From the NCBI GenBank assembly GCA_964518635.1, contig CAZFGK010000013.1:1-64000 (forward strand): a stretch of DNA of 64,000 bases. The letters are read 5' to 3'. This document shows, in pieces, positions 17,608-25,632 of the stretch (positions are counted from its first letter, which is position 1; every line of letters begins with the position of its first letter). A program made the position numbers and the translations under genes. The notes under the pieces were generated by a model, which saw nothing but the letters and a program-made list of their open reading frames with translations, was not told where the DNA came from and did no database searches. The stretch comes from CAZFGK01 sp964518635 (lineage in GTDB: Bacteria; Zixibacteria; MSB-5A5; GN15; FEB-12).

Positions 17608-17647
17608 AGTCCGCCGAAAACCAGGAGGAGTCGGCGGACTTTCTTTA
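17608..17647 (+). terminator. Rho-independent terminator after the CBS gene
   Basis: Arms AGTCCGCCGA (17608-17617) and TCGGCGGACT (17631-17640) form a 10-bp stem with a 13-nt loop, followed by TTCTTTA on the plus strand. It ends the CBS transcript and lies against the end of the convergent frr gene. Confidence 0.75.
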
Positions 17648-18202
17648 TACTTCGAGAATTTCCGCTTCTTTCTTGCCTAAGAGTACATCGATTTCCTTGA
17701 TGTGCTTGTCAGTCAATTCCTGGACATCTATCAGGGCATTCTTCTCTTCATCTTCTGAAATCTTTTTGTCTTTCAGGAGTTTCTTGAGATGCTCATTTGC
17801 TTCACGGCGTACATTTCGCACCGCCACACGCCCCTCTTCGGCGTAATGCTTGCACTGCTTGACCAGCTCTTTGCGGCGTTCCTCGTTGAGAGCGGGGATA
17901 ACAATACGAATCAGATTCCCATCGACATTCGGATTCAATCCGAGTTCCGCTTTGGTAATCCCTTTCGCGATGTCGCCGATCGTCCCTTTGTCGAAGGGTT
18001 GGATGGTGAGCAATCGCGGCTCTGGGGCGGAGACTGTCGCCAGCTGATTCAGCGGCATGAATGATCCGTATGCCTCAACTCGCACTGAGTCGAGCATGTG
18101 AGTGGAGGCCTTCCCTGCCCTGACCGTTCCAAGATGGTGTGACACCGACTCGACCGTGCGATGCATCTTATCGGTCGTATCCTTGAGTGTTTCCTTAATC
18201 AT
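17645..18202 (-). CDS. frr: Ribosome recycling factor
   Basis: The 185-aa protein splits post-termination ribosomes together with EF-G. It shows the family signature: MIKETLKDTTDKMHRTVESVSHHLGTVRAGKAS at the N-terminus, VDGNLIRIVIPALNEERRKEL in the middle and RNVRREANEHLKKLLKDKKISEDE near the end. An AAGGAG lies 7 nt before the ATG. It follows pyrH by about 40 bases, in the conserved rpsB-tsf-pyrH-frr order. Confidence 0.97.
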   Translation of the reverse strand: MIKETLKDTTDKMHRTVESVSHHLGTVRAGKASTHMLDSVRVEAYGSFMPLNQLATVSAPEPRLLTIQPFDKGTIGDIAKGITKAELGLNPNVDGNLIRIVIPALNEERRKELVKQCKHYAEEGRVAVRNVRREANEHLKKLLKDKKISEDEEKNALIDVQELTDKHIKEIDVLLGKKEAEILEV

Positions 18203-18242
18203 ATAAAAGCTCCTTCACGAGGTCTTCAGATCGACCTGCAGA

Positions 18243-18983
18243 CTAGGAAATCAGTGTTCCGAGCTGTTCTCCCAGCATGACTCGTTTCAAGATACCGCGA
18301 AGGCCGATATCAACAACTCGCACCGGGATATTGTTTTCTTTCAGAAGAGAAATTGCAGTGGAATCCATCACGCGCAATTCGCGAGTGAGCACATCCATAA
18401 AGCTAAGCTTTGAATAAAACTCTGCATCGGGAACCTTCTTCGGATCTGCCGAATACACCCCTGTAACATTCGTTGCCTTGACCATGATGTTCGCGCCGAT
18501 TTCGACCGCGCGAAGAGCGGCGGCAGTATCAGTCGTGAAAAATGGATTACCGGTCCCAGCTGCAAAGATAACCAGTCGCCCTTTTTCCATATGTCGAACG
18601 GCGCGTCGTTTGATATAGGTCTCGCAGAAGGCTTCGATTTTTACAGCGGACATTACGCGTGTATAGACGCCCTTTTTCTCGAGGATATCCATAAGGGCGA
18701 GTGAGTTCATGATCGTGGCGAGCATTCCGATATGATCACCGGTGACACGGTCAAGTCCGCGTTCGGCTGCTTTCATGCCTCGGAAGATATTCCCGCCGCC
18801 TACCACCACGGCAAGCTGCACGCCGGTTTCTTTGACAGCGATGATCTCATTGCAGATTGCTTCAACAGTGGGGGAATGGATGCCGTAGTCGGTGGGGCCC
18901 ATGAGGGCCTCACCCGACAGTTTCAACAATACGCGGGTGAATATCGCTTTGCCTTTATCTGATTGATCGGCCTCGCCGCTCAT
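18243..18983 (-). CDS. pyrH: Uridylate kinase
   Basis: PyrH phosphorylates UMP to UDP and is allosterically controlled by GTP and UTP. From the ATG at 18983 the product is 246 aa, the normal length, with RVLLKLSGEALMG, VVVGGGNIFRG and AAGTGNPFFTTDTAAALRA of the amino-acid-kinase fold. An open frame to 19073 would overlap tsf and is not used. It begins 8 bases after tsf, so the genes are cotranscribed. Confidence 0.97.
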   Translation of the reverse strand: MSGEADQSDKGKAIFTRVLLKLSGEALMGPTDYGIHSPTVEAICNEIIAVKETGVQLAVVVGGGNIFRGMKAAERGLDRVTGDHIGMLATIMNSLALMDILEKKGVYTRVMSAVKIEAFCETYIKRRAVRHMEKGRLVIFAAGTGNPFFTTDTAAALRAVEIGANIMVKATNVTGVYSADPKKVPDAEFYSKLSFMDVLTRELRVMDSTAISLLKENNIPVRVVDIGLRGILKRVMLGEQLGTLIS

Positions 18984-18990
18984 AGTGAGA

Positions 18991-19863
18991 TTACTCTCCC
19001 AGACGGAAACGGGTGAACCGATTGATGCCGACAGTCTCACCGATCTTTGCGCCGGTTTCTTTGAGCAGATCACCGACCGTCTTGTCGTTGTCTTTCACAA
19101 ACGGCTGCTCAAGCAACACAATTTCGGCGTAATATTTCTCGATACGGCCATCGACAATCTTTTCGATGATATTCGCGGGCTTCTTGTCATTCTCGGCCTG
19201 CTTGCGGAAAATCGCCCGTTCATTTTGAATCATCGTCGGGTCGACTTCATCGCGGCGAACTGCCGCAGGTGAGGTTGCCGCAATGTGCATTGCAACATCA
19301 CGGGCAGCCATCTTGAGATCTTCCGGTGCCGGACCAGATCCGCTTCGCGAAATATCAACCAGTACGCCAAGCTTGTCGCCGGGGTGGATATAGGTGGCGA
19401 AGTAGCCATTCCCTTCATATTTCACAAAACGCTTGAACTGGATATTCTCACCGACTCCGGCGATGACTTCCTTCACGCGAAGATCAAATGTCTTTCCATC
19501 GACTGCCTGTTCGGCGACTGAATCACCGGTCTGAATCTTGCCGCCTTCTCCGTTGACCTTTGCGACAATCAGTTCAGCAAGCCCATTCACAAATCCCTTG
19601 AACTGATCCGTACGAGCTACGAAGTCGGTTTCGCAATTCAATTCGACCATCGCGGCAGTGTTGCCGCTTTGAGCAGTGACAATGAGTCCTTCGGAAGTGG
19701 CTCGCCCTTCTTTCGAAGCGGCCTTTGCAATCCCACGTTCACGCAGAATTGTCATCGCTTTATCAAATTCACCGCCGGCCTCCGACAGTGCCTTTTTGCA
19801 ATCCATCATCCCTGCGCCGGTTTTATCACGCAGGTCTTTTACTAATGAAGCAGAAATCTCCAT
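18991..19863 (-). CDS. tsf: Elongation factor Ts
   Basis: EF-Ts recycles EF-Tu-GDP to the GTP form. The start at 19863 gives the classical N-terminus MEISASLVKDLRDKTGAGMM followed by DCKKALSEAGGEFDKAMTILRERGIAKA, and the core NCETDFVART is present. At 290 aa it is the long two-domain form. The upstream open frame overlaps rpsB and is rejected. It is about 30 bases downstream of rpsB, whose promoter probably serves both. Confidence 0.97.
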   Translation of the reverse strand: MEISASLVKDLRDKTGAGMMDCKKALSEAGGEFDKAMTILRERGIAKAASKEGRATSEGLIVTAQSGNTAAMVELNCETDFVARTDQFKGFVNGLAELIVAKVNGEGGKIQTGDSVAEQAVDGKTFDLRVKEVIAGVGENIQFKRFVKYEGNGYFATYIHPGDKLGVLVDISRSGSGPAPEDLKMAARDVAMHIAATSPAAVRRDEVDPTMIQNERAIFRKQAENDKKPANIIEKIVDGRIEKYYAEIVLLEQPFVKDNDKTVGDLLKETGAKIGETVGINRFTRFRLGE

Positions 19864-19894
19864 GGTGCGTCGTATCCTTTGTAGGGTCTCTCGT

Positions 19895-20677
19895 TCAGTC
19901 GGTCGCTTTGTCGGTCCGGTCATCCGGCATGGTAAATGTCGACAGCTTCTGCTCCCGTTCGGTATCAGCAACACGTTCGAGCATCTCCTGATTTACCATT
20001 GAGCGGGCATCCACTGCCGCCTGCACCAGATCACCTAAGAGCAGACGAATCGATTTGATCGCGTCATCGTTGGCGGCAATCGGGAAATCGATCGGATCAG
20101 GATCCGCATTGGTATCGAGAATGCCGATGATCGGAATACCAAGCTTCGAGGCCTCAGCAACCGCAATTTTCTCTTTCTTTGCATCAACGACGATCATCAA
20201 TCCCGGAATCGACGGCATATCCTTAATGCCACCCAGGATTTCATTCAACTTGATTGCTTCGTTGGTCATGATCGAGCGTTCTTTTTTCGTGAACTTCGAC
20301 CAGGTACCATCTTCACGCATCCGTTCGATTTCGCGAAGCTTCTTGATCGAGTTCTTGATCGTCGCAAAATTGGTGAGCATCCCACCCTGCCAGCGTTCGA
20401 CGACATAATAGCCGTTGCAACGGGGAGCCATTTCAAGAATGACTTCGCGGGCCTGCTTCTTGGTGCCAACGAACATGATCGACTTCCCGGAGCTAACTAC
20501 TTCGGTCACTTTCCGCTTCGCCTGTTCGAGGGCATTGATGGTTTTCTGAAGATCGATGATGTAGATACCGTTGCGAGCGGCAAAGATGAACGGCTTCATC
20601 TTCGGATTCCAACGACGGGTCTGGTGTCCGAAATGGACACCTGCTTCGAGGAATTCGCGCAACTTTGGCGTGATCAT
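19895..20677 (-). CDS. rpsB: 30S ribosomal protein S2
   Basis: The 260-aa protein has canonical S2 blocks: LREFLEAGVHFGHQTRRWNPKMKPFIF at the N-terminus, ERWQGGMLTNFATI in the middle and PIIGILDTNADPDPIDFPIAANDDAIKSI near the end. An AGGAG lies 7 nt before the ATG. It heads the rpsB-tsf-pyrH-frr run. A hairpin in its 5' region (20780-20802) may be part of an S2-leader control element. Confidence 0.98.
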   Translation of the reverse strand: MITPKLREFLEAGVHFGHQTRRWNPKMKPFIFAARNGIYIIDLQKTINALEQAKRKVTEVVSSGKSIMFVGTKKQAREVILEMAPRCNGYYVVERWQGGMLTNFATIKNSIKKLREIERMREDGTWSKFTKKERSIMTNEAIKLNEILGGIKDMPSIPGLMIVVDAKKEKIAVAEASKLGIPIIGILDTNADPDPIDFPIAANDDAIKSIRLLLGDLVQAAVDARSMVNQEMLERVADTEREQKLSTFTMPDDRTDKATD

Positions 20678-20779
20678 GGCAGTACTCCTGCGTTTTGGTT
20701 GGGCACCATCTGATGGTCATCCCGTGCAGTCTCTCGCCGAAGCGAGACCATCTGCAAAGTCGCATCAGACTGTTTATTT

Positions 20780-20802
20780 GACCCTGAGTATTTCTCAGGG
20801 TC
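20780..20802 (-). promoter_or_regulatory. Hairpin in the rpsB 5' leader region
   Basis: GACCCTGAG and CTCAGGGTC form a perfect 9-bp stem around a 5-nt loop, about 100 bases upstream of the rpsB start and directly after the rpsI terminator. There is no T-run on the minus strand, so it is unlikely to be a simple terminator. It could be a second attenuator-like stem or a leader element by which S2 regulates its operon. That is inference. Confidence 0.4.
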
Positions 20803-20816
20803 ATCAAATATTTATC

Positions 20817-20846
20817 AAAAACTCGCTCGAATTGTTTCGAGCGAGT
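20817..20846 (-). terminator. Rho-independent terminator after rpsI
   Basis: ACTCGCTCGAA (20821-20831) pairs perfectly with TTCGAGCGAGT (20836-20846) around a 4-nt loop, an 11-bp stem. On the minus strand it is followed by a run of T, just 15 bases past the rpsI stop. Confidence 0.9.
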
Positions 20847-20860
20847 GCTCAATCAATCGA

Positions 20861-21262
20861 CTAGCGCTTCGAATACTGGAAGCGTTTACGCGCTTTCGGA
20901 CGACCGTATTTCTTACGTTCGACCATACGAGAGTCACGAGTGAGCATCTCTTCTTTACGAAGGAGCTTGGTCGCATCCTCTTTCATCTTCACAATTGCAC
21001 GGGCGACCGCCAGACGAATCGCACCGGCCTGACCGGAGCTCCCACCACCCTTGACTGAACAGGCGATATCAAGACCACCAGTGAGGTCTGTGACGAGGAG
21101 TGGTTCGGTGGCGTGGTTGACGAGGGTTTCGCGGCAGAGGTAGGCGTGAATGTCACGACCATTGACAACGAAGTTCCCCTTGCCGGGGATCATGGTTACA
21201 CGGGCAACCGCTTCTTTACGGCGACCGGTAGCAGAAAAAGTCATTGGACGGGCTGTAACCAT
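20861..21262 (-). CDS. rpsI: 30S ribosomal protein S9
   Basis: The 133-aa protein matches S9 throughout: FSATGRRKEAVARVTMIPGKGNFVVNGR at the start and the basic tail RDSRMVERKKYGRPKARKRFQYSKR whose end reaches the ribosomal P-site tRNA. The ATG at 21262 has AAGGA at a good distance; a second ATG at 21244 is possible. It follows rplM by 7 bases in the standard rplM-rpsI operon and ends at a strong terminator. Confidence 0.98.
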   Translation of the reverse strand: MVTARPMTFSATGRRKEAVARVTMIPGKGNFVVNGRDIHAYLCRETLVNHATEPLLVTDLTGGLDIACSVKGGGSSGQAGAIRLAVARAIVKMKEDATKLLRKEEMLTRDSRMVERKKYGRPKARKRFQYSKR

Positions 21263-21269
21263 GAATCAA

Positions 21270-21710
21270 CTATTCCTTTTCCAGCTTCACCGAGACGGGA
21301 CGCTGAGCGACGTGTGGATGTTCCGAACCGGGATAGACATGCAAGTGAGTCAGAATCTTACGACCCAGCGAATTCTTGGGGAGCATCTTGCGGACTGTCC
21401 ACATGAAGGCGCGAGCCGGATGCTTGGCGACCTGATCACCAATGCTGGTCTTGCGCAATCCACCCGGATAGCCAGTGTAGTGATAACGAAACCGTTCCTT
21501 GGCTTTGTTGCCGCTGACCTTGACCGCGGAAGCATTGATCACAACGACGTGATCGCCACAGTCCTGATGCGGGGCAAAAGTCGGCTTATGTTTGCCGCGA
21601 AGAATTTTCACCGCCTGTACGGCAGCTCGTCCGAGAGTCTGATCCTGCAAGTCGATCAACACCCATTGTTTGGCGTTTGGATCGATTGCGGAAATAAGTG
21701 TCTTGTTCAT
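21270..21710 (-). CDS. rplM: 50S ribosomal protein L13
   Basis: The 146-aa protein has L13 hallmarks: KQWVLIDLQDQTLGRAAVQAVKILRGKHKPTF, GDHVVVINA and HTGYPGG-like YHYTGYPGGLRKTS. It is the first gene of the rplM-rpsI operon, and a plausible sigma-70-type promoter lies 110-140 bases upstream. Confidence 0.98.
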   Translation of the reverse strand: MNKTLISAIDPNAKQWVLIDLQDQTLGRAAVQAVKILRGKHKPTFAPHQDCGDHVVVINASAVKVSGNKAKERFRYHYTGYPGGLRKTSIGDQVAKHPARAFMWTVRKMLPKNSLGRKILTHLHVYPGSEHPHVAQRPVSVKLEKE

Positions 21711-21822
21711 GTCTATCCTATCAACGGGTCAAAAGTACCAATTCAAAATCTGCTGTCTGGAAAGTGGGTCAATCACCGGACAAGCAAGAAAAGTCCCCCA
21801 TTCCGGGCGACCAGAGCCGGGA

Positions 21823-21851
21823 AGGATGCAGGATTCCGGGCGGTATGTCAA
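21823..21851 (-). promoter_or_regulatory. Putative promoter for rplM-rpsI
   Basis: On the minus strand a perfect -35 TTGACA (21851-21846) is followed after 17 bases by CATCCT (21828-21823) as a weak -10. It lies just past the end of the upstream propeller gene and about 115 bases before rplM. The -35 is convincing; the -10 is not. Confidence 0.4.
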
Positions 21852-21870
21852 GGGGGAGTCTTGGGGTCGC

Positions 21871-22881
21871 CTATTTGGTCGATTTCAAGGCAGCCGGATT
21901 GGAATAAACCCACTGAAAGACAACGACTTTGGGATAATTACCGAACCCGGGGTCTGTGATCATGACCAGCGACCGAATGCCGTTGACCTGCCCAATGGCG
22001 ATCCCCTCGACCAGACCATAGAGAAGATCTCCCGTGTCGGTGCCGGTCCATTCGAGAGGGTGATCGACGAGTTCGTAGCGGGCCTGGGTGATGATTGAAA
22101 TGGGACCAGTCGCTTGATAGATTTCTATTGTCCTCGCTGGTCTGTTCACAACAAGAAGATCGTAGGTCTGAGTATCGATGCAGAGAGCCGAATATGCTGA
22201 CCGAGTTGCGGCAGCAATGACTCGTTTATCGTCAGCATGTGAAAAGGCCGGTAGAGTTCGGGCAATATCGATCATTTTGCCTTGAGACGAATCATCACCG
22301 AACGGATACCCGTAGTATGCTACAGGACCGCTGAGTGACAGAATCTTTGGAGACTCCCGCTCTTTGACGAGATATATTCTACTACCCTGAACTGCGATTC
22401 CCTCTGCATTTGTATTGACACCCAGTTCATAAGGTCGAGTAAGAACTAGAGCCGAATCATGCCAACAGGAATCGGAATTGAATCGGAGAGTCAGGATGGG
22501 CAAAGAATCATGTAGTACGCGCTCACCACACAACTTTAGTCGAATACCAAAGGAGTCAGATCGCTGGACTTCCACCCCTTCAAGATCATAGTAGGTCGTG
22601 TCACCTGCGATACTCAGCTGCCGCAGGTCTTCAATAGAATCTGTCAGGCGAAATGTCGCTAACTGCGGAATCCCTTTGTCGAAGCAGGTGATGAACTGTT
22701 TGGTGAGCGGATCATACGCCAGCCCCGATGCCTCCCTTTTCAGCGGAAATTTCAGCACATGGGTCGCCATCACTTTTTGACCATCCGGCATCACCAGAAA
22801 CGGCATCGTATCCTGATCGACTTTTGCAGTAATTGACGATGCAGAACAAAGCAGAATGATCGAAAGCAAAAAGCGATACAT
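21871..22881 (-). CDS. Secreted beta-propeller protein, SdiA-regulated/esterase-like type
   Basis: The 336-aa product has a signal peptide (MYRFLLSIILLCSASSITAK). Mature segments such as EASGLAYDPLTKQFITCFDKG, TYYDLEGVEVQ, NTNAEGIAVQGSRIYLVKERE and DLLYGLVEGIAIGQVNG follow the blade spacing of propellers in the SdiA-regulated / phytase-like group, where 'EG(I/V)A' repeats are typical. Ligand or enzymatic function is unknown. Its ATG overlaps the stop of the queuosine-precursor transporter gene by one base (TGATG), so the two are translationally coupled, which is an unexpected pairing. Confidence 0.65.
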   Translation of the reverse strand: MYRFLLSIILLCSASSITAKVDQDTMPFLVMPDGQKVMATHVLKFPLKREASGLAYDPLTKQFITCFDKGIPQLATFRLTDSIEDLRQLSIAGDTTYYDLEGVEVQRSDSFGIRLKLCGERVLHDSLPILTLRFNSDSCWHDSALVLTRPYELGVNTNAEGIAVQGSRIYLVKERESPKILSLSGPVAYYGYPFGDDSSQGKMIDIARTLPAFSHADDKRVIAAATRSAYSALCIDTQTYDLLVVNRPARTIEIYQATGPISIITQARYELVDHPLEWTGTDTGDLLYGLVEGIAIGQVNGIRSLVMITDPGFGNYPKVVVFQWVYSNPAALKSTK

Positions 22882-23591
22882 CAGGTTTTCAGTGAGAATG
22901 GCGTGAAGTCGGTGTTCTTGTCATAGTAGTCTTCGTTCTCAACACGTTTCAGGAATTTCACGAATGCATAGGTAAATGGAGTAGCGAACACTTCCCAGAG
23001 GACTTTGAGTGCATAATTGACGAGCATCACTTCAATCACCTGTTCGTTCGACCAGATTCCCCAGAATGCGACGGGATAAAATACCAGAGAATCGATCCCT
23101 GCGCCAACGATGGTCGAGCCGATAGTACGGGTGAAAAGCCAGCGACCATTAGTCATGATCTTCATCTTTGCGAGCACAAACGAATTGGCAAACTCTCCAA
23201 TCCAGTACGCACTGATCGAGGCAGCGACAATTCGCCATGTCGAACCAAACGCACCTGCAATGATCTCTTGCCCTTCCCATCCATCAGCAGCGGGAAGATT
23301 GACCACCGTCCATGCCATCAGAGAGGCAAATGCCAGTGCTGCGAAACCTGCCCAGACCACTTTTCGTGCGCGGGCATAGCCGTAGACTTCAGTCAGGAAA
23401 TCACCAAACAGATAGGAGATCGGGAAAAAGAGAATCCCCGCGCCAGCATTGAAACTGAATCCACCAAAGAAAAACTCCGGAATTGTGAGTGTCCAGATTT
23501 TCGCCGGACCGATCAGATTAGAGCAAAGGAGAACGGTGACAAAGACCGCCATGACGAGATCGTAGTACTTGTAGTTTTGCCGATGGGTCAC
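22881..23591 (-). CDS. yhhQ: Queuosine precursor transporter (YhhQ/VUT family)
   Basis: The 236-aa protein has six or so membrane helices and family blocks SNLIGPAKIWTL, GAGILFFPISYLFGDFLTEVYGYARARKVVW and FTRTIGSTIVGAGIDSLVFYPVAF. YhhQ-type transporters import queuosine precursors (queuine, preQ0 or preQ1) used to modify the wobble base of some tRNAs. The start is GTG with GGAG five bases upstream. I see no preQ1 riboswitch in the short leader, and no queuosine synthesis genes are nearby. Confidence 0.88.
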   Translation of the reverse strand: MTHRQNYKYYDLVMAVFVTVLLCSNLIGPAKIWTLTIPEFFFGGFSFNAGAGILFFPISYLFGDFLTEVYGYARARKVVWAGFAALAFASLMAWTVVNLPAADGWEGQEIIAGAFGSTWRIVAASISAYWIGEFANSFVLAKMKIMTNGRWLFTRTIGSTIVGAGIDSLVFYPVAFWGIWSNEQVIEVMLVNYALKVLWEVFATPFTYAFVKFLKRVENEDYYDKNTDFTPFSLKT

Positions 23592-23624
23592 ACTGACTCC
23601 GTTCTGCTCATTTCAGGTAGAAGA

Positions 23625-23653
23625 ATGGGGATATTGCAGAGCAACATCCCCAT
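23625..23653 (-). terminator. Hairpin terminator after the aquaporin gene
   Basis: A near-perfect 13-bp stem (ATGGGGATGTTGC / GCAATATCCCCAT) with a 3-nt loop lies 23 bases past the aquaporin stop on the minus strand, followed by a pyrimidine-rich TCTTCT. It separates that gene from yhhQ. Confidence 0.75.
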
Positions 23654-23675
23654 GTATTCACAGTTCCATACGGGG

Positions 23676-24347
23676 CTATTTCTTTTCCATCACCATCGGA
23701 TAGATGATACCAGCCGCCAGACCACCGAGCATCGGACCAACCCAATAGACCCAGATGTTATCGAGCCCACCGCCTAAGAGAGCCGGACCAAGATGTCGAG
23801 CAGGGTTGGCTGCCCCGCCCGTGAGTGGACCGGCCATAAGGATATCAAGCGTGAGAGTGAGTCCAATGAATAGTGCCCCAAGCTTTGGAGCTCTATTGTC
23901 TACTGCCGAACCGAAAACAACAAAGACCAGGAAAAATGTAATGACCGCCTCGGTAACAACTCCCATAAGAGGAGTAACTCCAATTGCCGCATTGAGTGAT
24001 GGGGTGCCCATCCCAATGGTTGTAAGTGTATCGACCGGAACGACAATTTTGATGAGAAGAGCAGCAACAACGCCTGCCATACATTGAGTAATCACATAAC
24101 CGAAAAATGTACCGAGATCGATTTTCTTCCCGATGAGCAGACCGAAGCTCACCGCAGGATTGAAGTGCCCGCCTGAAATATGGCCAACCGCGGTCCCCAT
24201 GGCGCAGACAACTAAACCGTGGGCGAGTGCCACACCAACGAGGGTGCCTCCTCCACCGGCTATTGCCGACGCTGCTATAGAACCTATTCCGATGAAGACT
24301 AGAGCGAAAGTTCCTATAAACTCGGCAAGCAGTGCATTCAATCGCAT
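23676..24347 (-). CDS. MIP-family channel (aquaporin)
   Basis: The 223-aa channel has six membrane helices and both NPA boxes: HFNPAVSFG (Asn63) and AANPARHLGP (Asn181, with the selectivity-filter Arg at 184). The helix-5 filter position lies in TLTLDILMAG, where AqpZ has His; here a hydrophobic residue appears to fill it, as in archaeal AqpM and plant TIP-type channels, suggesting a wider pore. AAGGA precedes the ATG. The adjacent upstream gene encodes an ACR3 arsenite carrier, so metalloid passage is conceivable, but water or small solutes are the default reading. Confidence 0.88.
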   Translation of the reverse strand: MRLNALLAEFIGTFALVFIGIGSIAASAIAGGGGTLVGVALAHGLVVCAMGTAVGHISGGHFNPAVSFGLLIGKKIDLGTFFGYVITQCMAGVVAALLIKIVVPVDTLTTIGMGTPSLNAAIGVTPLMGVVTEAVITFFLVFVVFGSAVDNRAPKLGALFIGLTLTLDILMAGPLTGGAANPARHLGPALLGGGLDNIWVYWVGPMLGGLAAGIIYPMVMEKK

Positions 24348-24475
24348 CGCGAGATCCTTTCTGCATGAGTTGATTGTCTAACCAAGAGAATCATATCATC
24401 TACCGCTCAGAAACAAGTTTGATTTCTTCTATTCTCAGTTGAAATCAGATGACTCAAAAAAAGGAGCCGATTGGA

Positions 24476-25543
24476 TCAGGTCGCTTGAACTTTGGAAAAG
24501 TACTTGTCCCGAAAGTGCAATGAGACGCGGACGAGCAGAACAAGAACAGGAACTTCGACAAGCGGTCCGACTACAGCTGCAAATGCAACTCCCGAATTGA
24601 TTCCAAAAACGGCTATGGCAACGGCAATGGCGAGTTCAAAATTGTTGGATGCGGCGGTAAAACTCAAAGTAGCTGATGTGCTGTAATTTGTTCCAATACG
24701 GTAACTCAGAGCGAAGCTGACAAGAAACATGACGACAAAATAAATGAGCAGTGGGACTGCGATTCTCAAGATATCAAATGGTATCTGGACAATCATTTCC
24801 CCCTTGAGCGAAAACATGACAAAAATGGTAAAGAGCAGGGCAACAAGCGTGATAGGACTAATCACAGGGATGAACTTCTGATCATACCACTCTTTGCCAC
24901 GGAGGCGAATCATCACGAATCGCGTTACAAATCCGGTCACGAATGGAATCCCGAGATAGACGAAAACGGACTCGGCAATCTGTCCCATCGAAATATCAAC
25001 AATTGCCCCATCCATTCCGAAAAGTGCCGGTAACTTGGTAATGAATAGCCAGGCAAAAAATGGGAAAAACAGGATTTGAAAAACTGAATTGAAAGCCACG
25101 AGCCCAGCTGCATACTCAGCATTCCCATCCGCGAGGTCATTCCAGACAATGACCATCGCGATGCACCGGGCGAGACCAATCAGAATCAAGCCGATCATGT
25201 ACTCTGGTTGTCCCGAAAGAAATACCAGAGCCAAAAAAAACATGAGAATCGGCCCAATGATCCAATTTTGGACCAAGCTCAGGATAAGAACTGGTACATC
25301 GCGGAATACTCTCCCAAGTTCTTCGTATCGGACTTTTGCCAACGGAGGGTACATCATCGCGATTAGCCCAACGGCTAGTGGAATGTTGGTGATTCCTATT
25401 GAGTATTGGTTCCAAAAATTCGCAATCCCTGGATTCAAATTCCCTACTGCGACCGCAACTACCATCGTCAGGAAAATCCACAGTGTGAGGAAGCGATCCA
25501 ACAGACCTAGTCGTTTTGGATGTTCACTTAATCGTTTGACCAT
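24476..25543 (-). CDS. acr3: ACR3-family arsenite efflux transporter
   Basis: The 355-aa protein has ten hydrophobic segments and ACR3 hallmarks: NPGIANFWNQYSIGITNIPLAVGLIAMMYPPLAKV, the reactive Cys in GLARCIAMVIVWNDLA (Cys127) and AFNSVFQILFF. ACR3 carriers expel arsenite, and some also antimonite, using the proton gradient. No ArsR repressor or ArsC reductase gene is adjacent, which is unusual for an arsenic locus. It is followed on the same strand by the aquaporin gene after 128 bases without a clear terminator. Confidence 0.92.
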   Translation of the reverse strand: MVKRLSEHPKRLGLLDRFLTLWIFLTMVVAVAVGNLNPGIANFWNQYSIGITNIPLAVGLIAMMYPPLAKVRYEELGRVFRDVPVLILSLVQNWIIGPILMFFLALVFLSGQPEYMIGLILIGLARCIAMVIVWNDLADGNAEYAAGLVAFNSVFQILFFPFFAWLFITKLPALFGMDGAIVDISMGQIAESVFVYLGIPFVTGFVTRFVMIRLRGKEWYDQKFIPVISPITLVALLFTIFVMFSLKGEMIVQIPFDILRIAVPLLIYFVVMFLVSFALSYRIGTNYSTSATLSFTAASNNFELAIAVAIAVFGINSGVAFAAVVGPLVEVPVLVLLVRVSLHFRDKYFSKVQAT

Positions 25544-25632
25544 CTAGATGAAAAAAGTAGCTGTGCCAGGGTCAAGCAAGTACAAATGTTACGAAGTCGA
25601 CGGTTTCCCGATTATCTGGGAAAAGCACTCGC

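Noticed and set aside
21150..21959. 269-codon plus-strand frame over rplM and rpsI
   Set aside because: Antisense to two ribosomal proteins; composition unlike neighbouring genes.
23592..23624. preQ1 riboswitch ahead of the queuosine precursor transporter
   Set aside because: Leader is too short after the terminator and lacks the C-rich/A-rich pseudoknot pattern.
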